In this document: in pieces, positions 19,410-28,417 of the stretch
Position numbering within the stretch: the first letter of the stretch is position 1
Layout of the letters: each line of letters starts with the position of its first letter
Origin: Silvimonas iriomotensis
Lineage (GTDB): Bacteria > Pseudomonadota > Gammaproteobacteria > Burkholderiales > Chitinibacteraceae
NCBI RefSeq assembly: GCF_014645535.1
Contig: NZ_BMLX01000001.1
Location: 1,047,169 to 1,111,168 of the forward strand
Reading direction: 5' to 3'
Length of the DNA: 64,000 nt
The notes under the pieces: generated by a model
Databases searched by the model: none
What the model was told of the DNA's origin: nothing
What the model saw: only the letters and a program-made list of their open reading frames with translations
Translations under genes and position numbers: made by a program

Positions 19410-19799
19410 TTAGTCCAGTTGCTCCAGGTAAACCCCTTCCGGCAACAACGTGCCTATGGGCGCGGGGCAAAAATACGCCCAGGCTTGTACTTGCGAGCCA
19501 TCCGGCGCGTGCACCGCAATGCGTTCGCGCGCATACCATTCAGGATGGCGCTCCAGCACATCCAGATGCGCCAGCTGATCCGCATCCACGCGATACAACT
19601 CGCCCGTCACCGGATAGCGTGATTCGCCCTTGAACAGAAACGGAATCCGTTGCTCCAGATAAAGCGCATAGCTGGCCACGGTGCGGGCTGCACCCAGGCA
19701 CGGCGTTCCGCGCATCCAGTGATGGTTGCGGCAACCTTGTTTCAAGGTGCCGTATACAAAGACATAGCCATCATCGGCCGCAGTGCTGTTGTGGGTCAT
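19410..19799 (-). CDS. gamma-glutamylcyclotransferase/AIG2-like protein
   Basis: A 129-residue cyclotransferase-fold protein. The YGTLKQG substrate loop is at 16-22, and the likely catalytic glutamate is Glu83 in LDVLERHPEWY. Family members release 5-oxoproline from gamma-glutamyl amines or peptides; the exact substrate of bacterial YtfP-like members is not established. The ATG overlaps the stop of the upstream ChiN-repeat gene (ATGA), so the two are translationally coupled. Confidence 0.85.
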   Translation of the reverse strand: MTHNSTAADDGYVFVYGTLKQGCRNHHWMRGTPCLGAARTVASYALYLEQRIPFLFKGESRYPVTGELYRVDADQLAHLDVLERHPEWYARERIAVHAPDGSQVQAWAYFCPAPIGTLLPEGVYLEQLD

Positions 19800-21193
19800 C
19801 GGGTGGGGACACGCGTGTAGTTGTCGGGCAGATCAAACGGCTTGCTGTTCTGATCCGTTGCCGGGGCAGCAGTAGCCGGGGCGGCGGCCGGTGGCTCCAT
19901 GTCATCGACCGTCGACGCTGGCGGCACCTTGCTGATGGCGGGCGCTGGCGCAGCGGGCGGGATGGCGGTGGTCGCATCGGCAATCGCCAAGGGCTGGCTT
20001 TCCCGGCAATCGTCATCGTCAAAACACACTTGCACGGCCATATGCACCGGCGCTTCGGTGCGCAGGATGCGCACCTTGCCGCAGTAACTGCGCGTACTGC
20101 TGACGGTCTGGGCCGCTTCTTCCACACCTTGCGGGCATTGCACGGCGCGCTTCTGGATATCGCCAAACGCCGTTCTGGCATCCGTATCGAACAACTGCCA
20201 GCGCAACGGCGCATTGGGCGCAGCGGCAACCGGCAAGGACCAGGCCAGGATGTACGAATCTGCCGTCGTACCACTGAGCGCCAGTTGCGGCACCACGCTG
20301 GAAGGTTGCGCGCTGACGACTTCCACGGCGTAAACGTCGCTGGGGGTACAGGCCAGTTTGGTACACAGCCGCACGCTCAATTGATGCTTGCCCGGTGCAA
20401 GCCCGGTCAGCGTGGTTTCGCCCATCTGGCTGTGCGCGTCGTCTTCACCAAAAGCACTGGATTCAAACAGCACTTTTTTATCGTCCAGCACCTGCCAGTA
20501 ATGGCCGGGCGTACCCCACCACAAATGCCAGGTGAGCTTGATCGGCTCGCCAGTGGTCACGGTGGGCAGCCATTCGATTTCTGGTGCGGAAGGCTTGCCG
20601 TCGCCCTTGGCGCCACCCACCCAGGTGTTGGCGCCCAGCAAAGTGCAGACCGGTTCGTTTTTGGTACCCGTGTTGCACAGGCGGATCTGCAGTTCGTGCC
20701 GGCCTGGCGCCAGATCGGTCAGGGTGTACACGCCGCTTTGCACCGAGACCGCTTTGGCAGCGCTGTCTTTGCTGGTGAGCAACGTGCGCTGGGTAAAGCT
20801 TTGCGTGCGCACGCGCAATTCGCCGTTATCCCAGATTTCCCAATACTGGGCCGTGGTCCCGAAATTGATATCCCAGCCTATGGTCAGCTGATTGCCCGGC
20901 AGCGATGCGGGCACCTCGTCCATCGCCGGTTTGATCGGCGGCTCTACGCTGGGCGCGGGAATGGACTGACCCGGGTATTGCATGGCCGGCAAGGCCTGAA
21001 TGGATGGGTCGTTGGCCGGCGCTGCGGGCGGCGCTTCCACATCAATGCAATCGACCATGCCGCCGCTGGCCGGCTTGCAGGCCCGGTTGCCGCTGCTGGC
21101 AGCTTCCTGCGGCGTCATCAAGGTTGCTTGCGCCACGGCGCAGCAGAACCAGCACAGAACACAGAACACCAACCGCTGCAGGGTCAAATCCAT
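19796..21193 (-). CDS. exported protein with three tandem chitinase-A N-terminal-like (ChiN) domains
   Basis: A 465-residue protein with a signal peptide ending near AQA (residue 23). Three Ig/Fn3-like repeats follow at about 100-184, 200-294 and 303-404, each with a C-terminal cysteine pair (173/183, 277/282, 390/396). Pro/Ala-rich linkers flank them (50-95 and 405-450). Repeat 2 resembles the N-terminal domain of Serratia ChiA: EIEW near its start, LTWHLWWGTPG, KVLFES and VRLCTKLACTPSD. No catalytic, anchoring or transmembrane segment is visible. It may bind chitin or another polymer or be a structural module; function is unproven. It lies between recJ (36 bases away) and the cyclotransferase. 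Confidence 0.75.
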   Translation of the reverse strand: MDLTLQRLVFCVLCWFCCAVAQATLMTPQEAASSGNRACKPASGGMVDCIDVEAPPAAPANDPSIQALPAMQYPGQSIPAPSVEPPIKPAMDEVPASLPGNQLTIGWDINFGTTAQYWEIWDNGELRVRTQSFTQRTLLTSKDSAAKAVSVQSGVYTLTDLAPGRHELQIRLCNTGTKNEPVCTLLGANTWVGGAKGDGKPSAPEIEWLPTVTTGEPIKLTWHLWWGTPGHYWQVLDDKKVLFESSAFGEDDAHSQMGETTLTGLAPGKHQLSVRLCTKLACTPSDVYAVEVVSAQPSSVVPQLALSGTTADSYILAWSLPVAAAPNAPLRWQLFDTDARTAFGDIQKRAVQCPQGVEEAAQTVSSTRSYCGKVRILRTEAPVHMAVQVCFDDDDCRESQPLAIADATTAIPPAAPAPAISKVPPASTVDDMEPPAAAPATAAPATDQNSKPFDLPDNYTRVPTR

Positions 21194-21229
21194 GTCTCCG
21201 TCAAAGCGCCGGATGCCGGCGCGGGCGTT

Positions 21230-22915
21230 TTACTCGCAATGCTCCAGTTGCAACTGCAAAATGCGTTCGCCACGAAACTCGTTGATGCTGATCGAGAACA
21301 CGGCGGTGACTTTATCCGGCAAGGCTTGCGGGCTGCCAAAGCGGATGCCATCAAGCACCATGCCAAAGCGGGTGGCCAGCTTCACCTTGAGGTGACGTTC
21401 ACCGACCACACGTTGTTCCAGCACCCGGAACTCGTCATGAAAGCGTGGCGCCGGAAAACCCTGACCCCACACCTGGTGATCCAGCCGCGCGACCACCTCC
21501 ATGTTGTAGCTTTCTTCCGGCAAGGCGCCATCGGTTTCGATAATGCGCTCCAGCGCCGTCGCCGGCATCAACTCCCGGCACACGGCCTCAAACGCTTGCT
21601 GGAAGCGCGCAAAGTCTTCGGTACGCAGGCTCAGGCCCGCCGCCATGGCGTGCCCGCCAAACTTCAGGATCAAGCCTTCATGACGCTTTGATACCAGATC
21701 CAGCGCATCACGCAGATGCAGGCCGGGAATCGAGCGGCCAGAGCCTTTGATCTCGCCCTCGCCCCCATCGGCAAACACCAGCGTAGGCCGGTGAAACTGT
21801 TCCTTGACGCGGGAGGCCACAATCCCGACCACGCCCTGGTGCCAGTCTGCGCGGTACAAACAGATGCTCCAGCTATCTGCCACATTGACGCTGGCCAGAA
21901 TGGCCTCGGCCTCGTCGCGCATGCCGGCTTCGATATCCCGGCGCGCGCGGTTCATCTGATCCAGCTCGCTCGCCAGCGGCAAGGCGGATTGCTCTGATCC
22001 CGCCAGCAAGCAGGCAATGCCCAGGCCCATGTCATCAAGCCGCCCGGCCGCATTCAGCCGTGGCCCCAGCGTAAAGCCCAGATCAAAACAACTGGCCCGA
22101 TGCGGGTTGCGGCCAGCGGCATTGAATAAAGCCAGCACACCGGCACTGGCCTTGCCGCTACGCATGCGCTTGAGTCCATGTTCAACCAGAATGCGGTTAT
22201 TGGCATCAAGACGCACCACGTCGGCCACCGTACCCAGCGCAACCAGGTCCAGCAGTTGCCCCAGATTGGGTTCCGGCTGGCTGGCAAAAACGCCGCGGCT
22301 GCGCATCTCGGCCCGGGTCGCCATCAGTACATAGAACATCACGCCGCAGCCGGCCAGGTTCTTGGACGGAAAGTCACAACCGGGCTGGTTGGGATTCACG
22401 ATCAGCGCATCAGGCAGGTGCTCGCCCGGCAGATGGTGATCGGTAATCAGGACATCAATGCCGCGCGCTTTGGCCGCAGCCACGCCCGCCACGCTGGCAA
22501 TGCCGTTGTCCACGGTCAGGATCAGGTCTGGCGATTGCTGCGCTGCCAGTTCGACAATCTCTGGCGTCAGGCCGTAGCCGTATTCAAAGCGGTTGGGCAC
22601 CACAAAGCCGATGGTCGCACCCAGCATGCCGAGGCCCTTCATGCCAACGGCACAGGCCGTGGCGCCATCGGCATCGTAATCGGCCACGATCAGGATGCGT
22701 TCCTTGCGGGCGATCGCATCGGCAAGGCGCACGGCGGCGGCAGCGGCCCCTTTCAGTTGCGCCCACGGGATCAACCGCGTCAGGTCATATTCAAGCTCAT
22801 GCTCATCACCGATACCGCGCGCGGCGTACAGGCGCGCTTCAAGCGCCGAATACCCGGCATGGCGCAAGCGGCTTTCCAGTTGTTCAGGCACGACTCTGGG
22901 CTGGATTTGGGGCAT
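21230..22915 (-). CDS. recJ: single-stranded-DNA-specific 5'-3' exonuclease RecJ
   Basis: A 561-residue DHH-superfamily nuclease for recombination and mismatch repair. The metal-site motifs VADYDADGAT (78-87) and TDHH (158-161, containing DHH) are intact. NAAGRLDDMG lies at the end of the first domain. The DHHA1 region with KFGGHAMAAGLSL precedes the C-terminal OB fold. ATG 22915 gives the family length. It follows the PGM-like gene by 25 bases in the same direction. Confidence 0.95.
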   Translation of the reverse strand: MPQIQPRVVPEQLESRLRHAGYSALEARLYAARGIGDEHELEYDLTRLIPWAQLKGAAAAAVRLADAIARKERILIVADYDADGATACAVGMKGLGMLGATIGFVVPNRFEYGYGLTPEIVELAAQQSPDLILTVDNGIASVAGVAAAKARGIDVLITDHHLPGEHLPDALIVNPNQPGCDFPSKNLAGCGVMFYVLMATRAEMRSRGVFASQPEPNLGQLLDLVALGTVADVVRLDANNRILVEHGLKRMRSGKASAGVLALFNAAGRNPHRASCFDLGFTLGPRLNAAGRLDDMGLGIACLLAGSEQSALPLASELDQMNRARRDIEAGMRDEAEAILASVNVADSWSICLYRADWHQGVVGIVASRVKEQFHRPTLVFADGGEGEIKGSGRSIPGLHLRDALDLVSKRHEGLILKFGGHAMAAGLSLRTEDFARFQQAFEAVCRELMPATALERIIETDGALPEESYNMEVVARLDHQVWGQGFPAPRFHDEFRVLEQRVVGERHLKVKLATRFGMVLDGIRFGSPQALPDKVTAVFSISINEFRGERILQLQLEHCE

Positions 22916-22940
22916 GGTCAGATCACCGGTTGCAATGTCA

Positions 22941-23942
22941 TCAGAACTGCCACGGCAGTCGCGGCCCGCGCCAGAATTTCCAGCGAAGGCTGCGATCAAC
23001 CTCAACCGCCAGCCCGGCTTCCGGCAAAGAGAACGCCAGACTGTCGATCCGCCCTGCTTTCAGACTCTCCAGCAGCGGCGAAAACCAGGTGGCTTCCAGC
23101 TTTTGCCAGGCATCACGCCAGCCTTGCGGATCATTGGCGACCAGTTCCGCGCCCAGCGCAGTAAACACAATCATGGCGTCTTGCGTCGGCAAGTCTTCAA
23201 CACGGCCCGGCAAGGGCTCTGCCTGCGCCCGCGCGGCGCCAGACAAGGCCTGCACCAGCGGGTCATTCGCCACAATGCGCGCGGCGGGCAACACCGGCGC
23301 GTGGCTCAGCGGCCATTGCCCGCCGCCCCAGAACCACACCGAGCTGATCGCCGGCTCACCGCGTGCTTCGCGCGCGTCGTTGACCAGATGCGTATAGAAC
23401 AACATCTGGATTTCATTAAGGGCACGATGCCAAAGCAACGCATCCGGGCCCTTGGGCAAGAATGGGTCGATATTGCGGCCATTGACCGTATCCACCGGCG
23501 TACACACCAGTTGCGGGTCTTGCGGCACGCGCAGATACCAGCGCTGCGGGGTGGCGGCGACAAAATGGTAGCCATCTTCACCGAACAACTGGTTCAGGCT
23601 GTGCACCAGCGCATCGGCATCGGCCTGGGTAATCGGAAAACTATGGCCATCCTGCAAAGACAACTGATCCCGCCCGACATGCAAATGCACCGGGTCTGCC
23701 CGCAGCCAGTATCCAGGCTCGGCATCAGGCAGATCGACGCCCATGCTGAGTGGTGCCACCGGCAGGCCCGGCACTTCAAAGCGTTCTGCCAGCCAGTCGT
23801 GCCAGGACTGGGCGCGGGCAGGCATGGGCCGACCACGGCCCAGCATTTGCCCCAGCGCGGGCAGTTTCAGGTCGTTGACAAGGTGAGATTGCAGTTCGGC
23901 ATCCGGCCAGATGCCGTGAGGAATGACAAGGTGATAGCGCAT
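22941..23942 (-). CDS. RpfE-type / phosphoglycerate-mutase-like conserved protein
   Basis: A 333-residue cytoplasmic protein of a family often called regulatory protein RpfE or phosphoglycerate mutase-like in betaproteobacteria and xanthomonads, usually next to recJ as here. Recognisable segments are the N-terminal RYHLVIPHGIWP, the central LPKGPDALLWHRALNEIQMLFYTHLVNDARE and SSVWFWGGGQWP. I see no complete metal-binding set of the alkaline-phosphatase/iPGM superfamily, so enzymatic activity is doubtful. No signal peptide. Confidence 0.7.
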   Translation of the reverse strand: MRYHLVIPHGIWPDAELQSHLVNDLKLPALGQMLGRGRPMPARAQSWHDWLAERFEVPGLPVAPLSMGVDLPDAEPGYWLRADPVHLHVGRDQLSLQDGHSFPITQADADALVHSLNQLFGEDGYHFVAATPQRWYLRVPQDPQLVCTPVDTVNGRNIDPFLPKGPDALLWHRALNEIQMLFYTHLVNDAREARGEPAISSVWFWGGGQWPLSHAPVLPAARIVANDPLVQALSGAARAQAEPLPGRVEDLPTQDAMIVFTALGAELVANDPQGWRDAWQKLEATWFSPLLESLKAGRIDSLAFSLPEAGLAVEVDRSLRWKFWRGPRLPWQF

Positions 23943-23984
23943 GGCGGCGATTCTAGCACGCCATGCGCTGCGCTCTGCCGGCGA

Positions 23985-25028
23985 TCAAGGGCGCTGGTCA
24001 GTGGAGGGCTTCTCCCACAGATTGATGCCGCTTTCCACAGCGTAGCGGTCAATCTCGGCCAGTTCTTCGGCAGAGAAATTCAACTTGCCCAGGGCGGCGA
24101 CGTTTTCCCTGATTTGTTCTGGCGTGCTGGCACCAATCAGCGCCGTGGTAACCCGTTTGTCGCGCAGCACCCACGCCAGCGCCATTTGCGCCAGGCTCTG
24201 GCCACGCCGTTTGGCGATCTCGTTGAGCGAACGCACGCGGGCAATATTCTCATCATTCAGGTGCGATTTTTGCAGCGAACCACCACCCGGATTGTTGACG
24301 CGCGCATGCTCCGGAATGCCATTGAGGTATTTGTCGGTCAGCAACCCCTGGGCCAGCGGCGTAAAGGCAATGCAACCGGCACCTTCATCTGCAATGGCAT
24401 CCAGCAAACCATGCTCAACCCAGCGATTAAGCATGTTGTACGACGGCTGATGAATCAGCAGCGGGATTTTCCACTCACGCAAGAGCGCCGCCATTTCACG
24501 TGTTTTGTTGGGCGAGTATGACGAGATCCCCACATACAGCGCCTTGCCCTGCTGTACCGCTGTGGCCAGTGCGCCGGCGGTTTCTTCCAGCGGCGTATCC
24601 GGGTCAAAGCGGTGCGAGTAGAAAATATCAACGTAATCGAGCCCCAGCCGCTTCAGACTCTGATCCAGGCTGGCCAGCACATACTTGCGCGAGCCGCCAC
24701 CCTGCCCGTACGGGCCAGGCCACATATCCCAGCCGGCCTTGCTGGAAATAACCAGTTCATCCCGGTAAGGCTTGAAGTCCTGGCGGAACAACTCGCCGAA
24801 ATTACTTTCTGCGCTGCCATACGGCGGGCCGTAATTGTTGGCCAGATCAAAATGGGTAATGCCCAGATCAAACGCAGTACGCAGCAAGGCGCGCTGGTTT
24901 TCCAATGGCGTGGTGCCGCCAAAGTTGTGCCACAGCCCCAGCGACAACGCCGGCAGTTTGAGGCCGCTTTTGCCGCACGTGCGGTACACCATCTGATCGT
25001 AACGGGCTTCTGATGCAAGGTAAGACAT
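23985..25028 (-). CDS. aldo/keto reductase, L-glyceraldehyde-3-phosphate reductase type
   Basis: A 347-residue AKR with the YghZ/GpR-type sequence (YRTCGKSGLKLPALSLGLWHNFG). The catalytic Asp61 and Tyr66 lie in HFDLANNYGPPYG, and FYSHRFD holds the active-site histidine. NADPH-binding residues are in the C-terminal RDKRVTTALIGAST. Family members reduce small aldehydes such as methylglyoxal and L-glyceraldehyde-3-phosphate. It leads a possible co-transcribed run with the PGM-like protein, recJ, the ChiN protein and the cyclotransferase, with gaps of 42, 25 and 36 bases and then a 4-base overlap. Confidence 0.88.
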   Translation of the reverse strand: MSYLASEARYDQMVYRTCGKSGLKLPALSLGLWHNFGGTTPLENQRALLRTAFDLGITHFDLANNYGPPYGSAESNFGELFRQDFKPYRDELVISSKAGWDMWPGPYGQGGGSRKYVLASLDQSLKRLGLDYVDIFYSHRFDPDTPLEETAGALATAVQQGKALYVGISSYSPNKTREMAALLREWKIPLLIHQPSYNMLNRWVEHGLLDAIADEGAGCIAFTPLAQGLLTDKYLNGIPEHARVNNPGGGSLQKSHLNDENIARVRSLNEIAKRRGQSLAQMALAWVLRDKRVTTALIGASTPEQIRENVAALGKLNFSAEELAEIDRYAVESGINLWEKPSTDQRP

Positions 25029-25187
25029 GAGATCACTCCACAGACTGGCAGACAGGAACAATGAGCAGGTTGACCCACAACCTGCCATCCGGTTTCCTTG
25101 TATTCAAGACTGTGCTGGCCAGTGCGCAAGCCCGGCACAACATCCGGCCTGAGGCCGCACCAGGTTTGGTGATCTCGTCACGCAAAC

Positions 25188-25217
25188 AAAAAAAGACCGC
25201 GCCGGGCGGTCTTTTTT
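25188..25217 (-). terminator. rho-independent terminator of dcd
   Basis: AAAGACCGC and GCGGTCTTT-type arms surround a short GC loop, with a T tract on the minus strand, just past the dcd stop. It separates dcd from the aldo/keto reductase gene. Confidence 0.82.
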
Positions 25218-25238
25218 ACTGGGCAATGCATGGATGCA

Positions 25239-25814
25239 TCAGGTTTTGGGCAGCGTAACGCCCACCTGGCCTTGATACTTGCCGCCACGATCGCGATAGC
25301 TGGTTTCACAGATATCGTCTTCGTCCGCCTCAAGGAATAGCACCTGGGCCACGCCTTCGTTGGCATAAATCTTGGCCGGCAGCGGCGTGGTGTTGGAGAA
25401 CTCCAGCGTCACGTAGCCTTCCCATTCCGGCTCGAACGGGGTCACGTTCACGATGATGCCGCAGCGGGCGTAGGTTGATTTGCCCAGGCACACCGTCAGC
25501 ACATTGCGCGGAATGCGGAAGTACTCCACCGTGCGGGCCAGCGCAAACGAGTTCGGCGGGATGATGCAATAGCCCTTGCCGGAGACGTCAACAAAGCTGT
25601 TTTCGTCAAAATTCTTCGGATCGACAATGGTGGAATTCAGGTTGGTGAACACCTTGAATTCATCGGCGCAGCGAATGTCGTAGCCATAGCTGGAGGTGCC
25701 ATACGACACAATGCGCTCGCCATTCACCATTTTCACCTGACCCGGCACATAGGGCTCGATCATCTGGTGTTCTTCGGCCATGCGGCGGATCCATCTATCG
25801 GACTTGATACTCAT
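25239..25814 (-). CDS. dcd: dCTP deaminase
   Basis: A 191-residue trimeric enzyme that deaminates dCTP to dUTP for thymidylate synthesis. The motifs [41 protein letters not shown] and [33 protein letters not shown] are diagnostic; the catalytic glutamate lies in the last of these. ATG 25814 starts [14 protein letters not shown], the usual betaproteobacterial N-terminus. The adjoining 231 bases to bcp show no gene and presumably hold divergent promoters. Confidence 0.95.
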   Translation of the reverse strand: MSIKSDRWIRRMAEEHQMIEPYVPGQVKMVNGERIVSYGTSSYGYDIRCADEFKVFTNLNSTIVDPKNFDENSFVDVSGKGYCIIPPNSFALARTVEYFRIPRNVLTVCLGKSTYARCGIIVNVTPFEPEWEGYVTLEFSNTTPLPAKIYANEGVAQVLFLEADEDDICETSYRDRGGKYQGQVGVTLPKT

Positions 25815-26045
25815 CGTTGTCACACCATCTACACAAAATGGGGGTTATTGTAACTGCACCTGACTGGCGCGTGTGGGTCACGTGCTTGCGCGCTGGCAAA
25901 CGCGGCTTGTTTTGAGGTACTGCCCGGCCACGGCAGCACCTGCGGCATTTTTGCAAAACACTTTCTTCTTACTTGCCGCTTGTGATTGCATTGACCAGAA
26001 TGAAATCAGAGGGGCAAGCATCCCGAAAAACAACGGAGAATACAG

Positions 26046-26504
26046 ATGCTCAATGAATCCTGCCCGTCTTTTGAGTTGCCCATGACGGGTGGTGCGACTT
26101 TCAACCCGGCCTCGCTCAAGGGCGAAGCCTTTGTCCTGTACTTCTACCCCAAGGACAGCACGCCTGGCTGCACGGTAGAAGGCTCCGATTTTCGCGACAA
26201 GAACGCGGCCTTTGCTGCCGCCGGCGCGCGTGTCTTTGGCATCAGCCGCGACAGCATCAAATCCCACGAAAATTTCAAAGCAAAAATGTCGTTTCCGTTC
26301 GAGTTGATCTCTGACCCGGATGAAACGGCGTGCGCTGCCTTTGGTGTCATGAAAATGAAGAACATGTACGGCAAACAGGTGCGCGGCGTGGAACGCAGCA
26401 CTTTCGTCATCGACAAGGAGGGCAAGGTGGTCCACGAGTGGCGCGGGGTGAAAGTACCCGGCCACGTTGAAGAAGTGCTCAGCGTCGTGCAGGGCCTTAA
26501 ATAA
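26046..26504 (+). CDS. bcp: peroxiredoxin, BCP/PrxQ type
   Basis: A 152-residue thioredoxin-fold peroxidase that reduces hydroperoxides. The peroxidatic Cys42 is in TPGCTVEGSDFRD. The resolving cysteine found five residues later in E. coli BCP is Ser47 here. Cys96 (DETACAAFG) or Cys6 would have to resolve, or the enzyme works in one-cysteine mode. FYPKDSTPGCT and the C-terminal RSTFVIDKEGKV are otherwise typical. A CGGAG site precedes the ATG by eight bases. A terminator hairpin separates it from phoH. Confidence 0.92.
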   Translation: MLNESCPSFELPMTGGATFNPASLKGEAFVLYFYPKDSTPGCTVEGSDFRDKNAAFAAAGARVFGISRDSIKSHENFKAKMSFPFELISDPDETACAAFGVMKMKNMYGKQVRGVERSTFVIDKEGKVVHEWRGVKVPGHVEEVLSVVQGLK

Positions 26505-26510
26505 AAGGGG

Positions 26511-26538
26511 AAAACGGTCTGCGCGCAGGCCGTTTTTT
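26511..26538 (+). terminator. terminator after bcp
   Basis: AACGGTCTG and CAGGCCGTT pair with one G-T wobble, followed by a run of T. Confidence 0.7.
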
Positions 26539-26587
26539 GTTGGTGTCGCTCATGCGTATTGATCCGCCCGTCTACAAGGAGAGCCCG

Positions 26588-27997
26588 ATGGCCACCCGCA
26601 AAACGAAGAAAAGCCAGGAAACGAAGCTGTTCGTGCTGGATACCAACGTGATGATGCACGATCCCACGTCGATCTTCCGGTTTGAGGAACACGATCTCTT
26701 TCTGCCGATGATGACGCTGGAAGAACTGGACGGAAACAAGAAAGGCATGACGGAAGTTGCCCGCAACGCCCGTCAGACCAGCCGGTTTATCGAAGAATTG
26801 ATCGCCGGCCGCGAAGAAGACCTGCACGCCGGGGTCTCGCTGGAAGACGCCAGCAAGGGGCAGGCATCGGGCCGTTTGTTCCTGCAGACCGAAGCCATCA
26901 CCAGCGTGCTGCCCTCGCAACTGCCCATGGGCAAGGCTGACAACCAGATCCTGGGCGTAGTGCACCATCTGCAGCAGATGCAGCCCAAGCGGCAGGTCAT
27001 CCTGGTTTCCAAAGACATCAACATGCGCATCAAGGCGCGTGCACTGGGTCTGGCGGCGGAAGACTACTTCAACGACAAAGTGCTGGAAGATACCGATCTT
27101 CTGTACACCGGCATGCGTGAGATCGACCAGACGTTCTGGGAGAAAAACGGCAAGGATCTGGAGAGCTGGCAAGAAGGCGGCCGCAGCTACTGGCGCCTGA
27201 AAGGCCCGGAAGTCATCGACCTCTACCCCAATCAGTTGTTGTTCCAGCAAGGCGACCGCCCCATGGCCGCGCGCGTGGTGGAACTGGAAGGCAAATCCGC
27301 CAAGATCGAGAGCCTGAAGGATTACTCGCACCAGAAAAACGCCATCTGGGGCGTGACCGCGCGCAACCGCGAGCAGAACTTTGCGCTCAACATGCTGATG
27401 AACCCGGATGTGGATTTTGTCTCGCTACTGGGTCAGGCCGGCACCGGTAAAACCTTGCTGACGCTGGCAGCGGGCCTTGTGCAGACACTGGAATCCAAGA
27501 TTTATTCCGAAATCATCATGACCCGCGTGACCGTGCCGGTGGGCGAAGACATCGGCTTCTTGCCGGGCACCGAAGAAGAAAAGATGCAGCCGTGGATGGG
27601 CGCGCTGGAAGACAACCTGGACGTCCTCAACCAGACCGACGCCGAAGCAGGCGACTGGGGCCGCGCCGCCACGCGTGACCTGATCCGCAGCCGTATCAAG
27701 GTGAAGTCACTTAACTTCATGCGCGGGCGCACTTTCCTGAACAAGTTCCTGATCATTGATGAGGCGCAAAACCTCACGCCCAAGCAGATGAAAACGCTGA
27801 TCACCCGCGCCGGCCCTGGCACCAAAGTGGTGTGTCTGGGCAATATCAGCCAGATTGATACGCCCTACCTGACCGAGGGTTCATCCGGCCTGACTTATGT
27901 GGTGGACCGCTTCAAATCCTGGACCCACTCCGGCCACATCACCTTGCAGCGGGGCGAGCGTTCAAGACTGGCGGATTACGCCGCAGAAACGCTCTGA
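26588..27997 (+). CDS. PIN-PhoH family ATPase (PhoH2-like ribonuclease/helicase)
   Basis: A 469-residue fusion of an N-terminal PIN nuclease domain (KLFVLDTNVMMHDPTS at about 13-28, with further acidic residues in TLEELDGNKKG and VSKDINMRIKA) and a C-terminal PhoH P-loop ATPase. Walker A is GQAGTGKT at about 281-288, Walker B is FLIIDEAQN, and GERS is near the end. PhoH2 proteins unwind and cleave RNA in vitro. AAGGAG lies six bases before ATG 26588. No vapB-like antitoxin-type partner adjoins it. A terminator follows. Confidence 0.93.
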   Translation: MATRKTKKSQETKLFVLDTNVMMHDPTSIFRFEEHDLFLPMMTLEELDGNKKGMTEVARNARQTSRFIEELIAGREEDLHAGVSLEDASKGQASGRLFLQTEAITSVLPSQLPMGKADNQILGVVHHLQQMQPKRQVILVSKDINMRIKARALGLAAEDYFNDKVLEDTDLLYTGMREIDQTFWEKNGKDLESWQEGGRSYWRLKGPEVIDLYPNQLLFQQGDRPMAARVVELEGKSAKIESLKDYSHQKNAIWGVTARNREQNFALNMLMNPDVDFVSLLGQAGTGKTLLTLAAGLVQTLESKIYSEIIMTRVTVPVGEDIGFLPGTEEEKMQPWMGALEDNLDVLNQTDAEAGDWGRAATRDLIRSRIKVKSLNFMRGRTFLNKFLIIDEAQNLTPKQMKTLITRAGPGTKVVCLGNISQIDTPYLTEGSSGLTYVVDRFKSWTHSGHITLQRGERSRLADYAAETL

Positions 27998-28020
27998 GCA
28001 CCAGGTGCTACATGCAACGC

Positions 28021-28047
28021 AAAGCGGGCTTCGGCCCGCTTTTTTTA
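28021..28047 (+). terminator. terminator after the PIN-PhoH gene
   Basis: AAAGCGGGC, TTCG loop, GCCCGCTTT, then a seven-T tract. The tetraloop makes it very stable. Confidence 0.9.
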
Positions 28048-28219
28048 TTGCCCGTAAAGTGATCGGCCCCTGCCAAGTGGTCTTTACCTGCGACTGATAT
28101 GCCCCTGCAGCCAGCCGTTTTACCGGTGTCATCCATGACCAATCATGGTGCAAGTGACTGCCTGACTACATGAATCCACAATTGAATTCGTTTTCAAACC
28201 TGTTTTCACAGCATCTTTT

Positions 28220-28259
28220 CAGCTCCGTGACAGCTTTGCTGTCATCCCGTATGGAGCTG
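28220..28259. repeat. nested stem-loop upstream of the 105-residue protein
   Basis: CAGCTCC (28220-28226) pairs with GGAGCTG (28253-28259). Inside it TGACAGC pairs with GCTGTCA around a TTT loop (28228-28244). There is no T tract, so it is not an ordinary terminator. Confidence 0.6.
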
Positions 28260-28401
28260 ACAGACGGTCAAGTGGTATCAGCCGCTATCCCAATAAATGC
28301 GTAAATTTATTTGATAAGGCAAGCATTACGGGGGCTAGCTAAGCAACATACCGACGTGTACGCTGTGCGCTGTCCGGTCGTCAGTACACCCCCGGGGAGG
28401 G

Positions 28402-28417
28402 ACTGGTGCACACCAGT
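28402..28417. promoter_or_regulatory. ACTGGTG-CA-CACCAGT palindrome
   Basis: A perfect seven-base inverted repeat with a two-base centre lies 42 bases before the start of the 105-residue protein gene. It may be a repressor site or part of leader folding. Confidence 0.4.

Noticed and set aside
22695-24521. 608-codon plus-strand open frame across recJ, the PGM-like gene and the aldo/keto reductase gene
   Set aside because: It is antisense to three recognisable genes and its translation is low in structure-forming patterns.
26588-27997. PIN domain as part of a VapBC toxin-antitoxin pair
   Set aside because: The PIN domain is fused to a PhoH ATPase and no small antitoxin-type gene lies next to it.
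27962-28153. 63-codon minus-strand open frame over the end of the PIN-PhoH gene
   Set aside because: It runs through the PhoH terminator hairpin, lacks a ribosome site and shows no protein-like composition.
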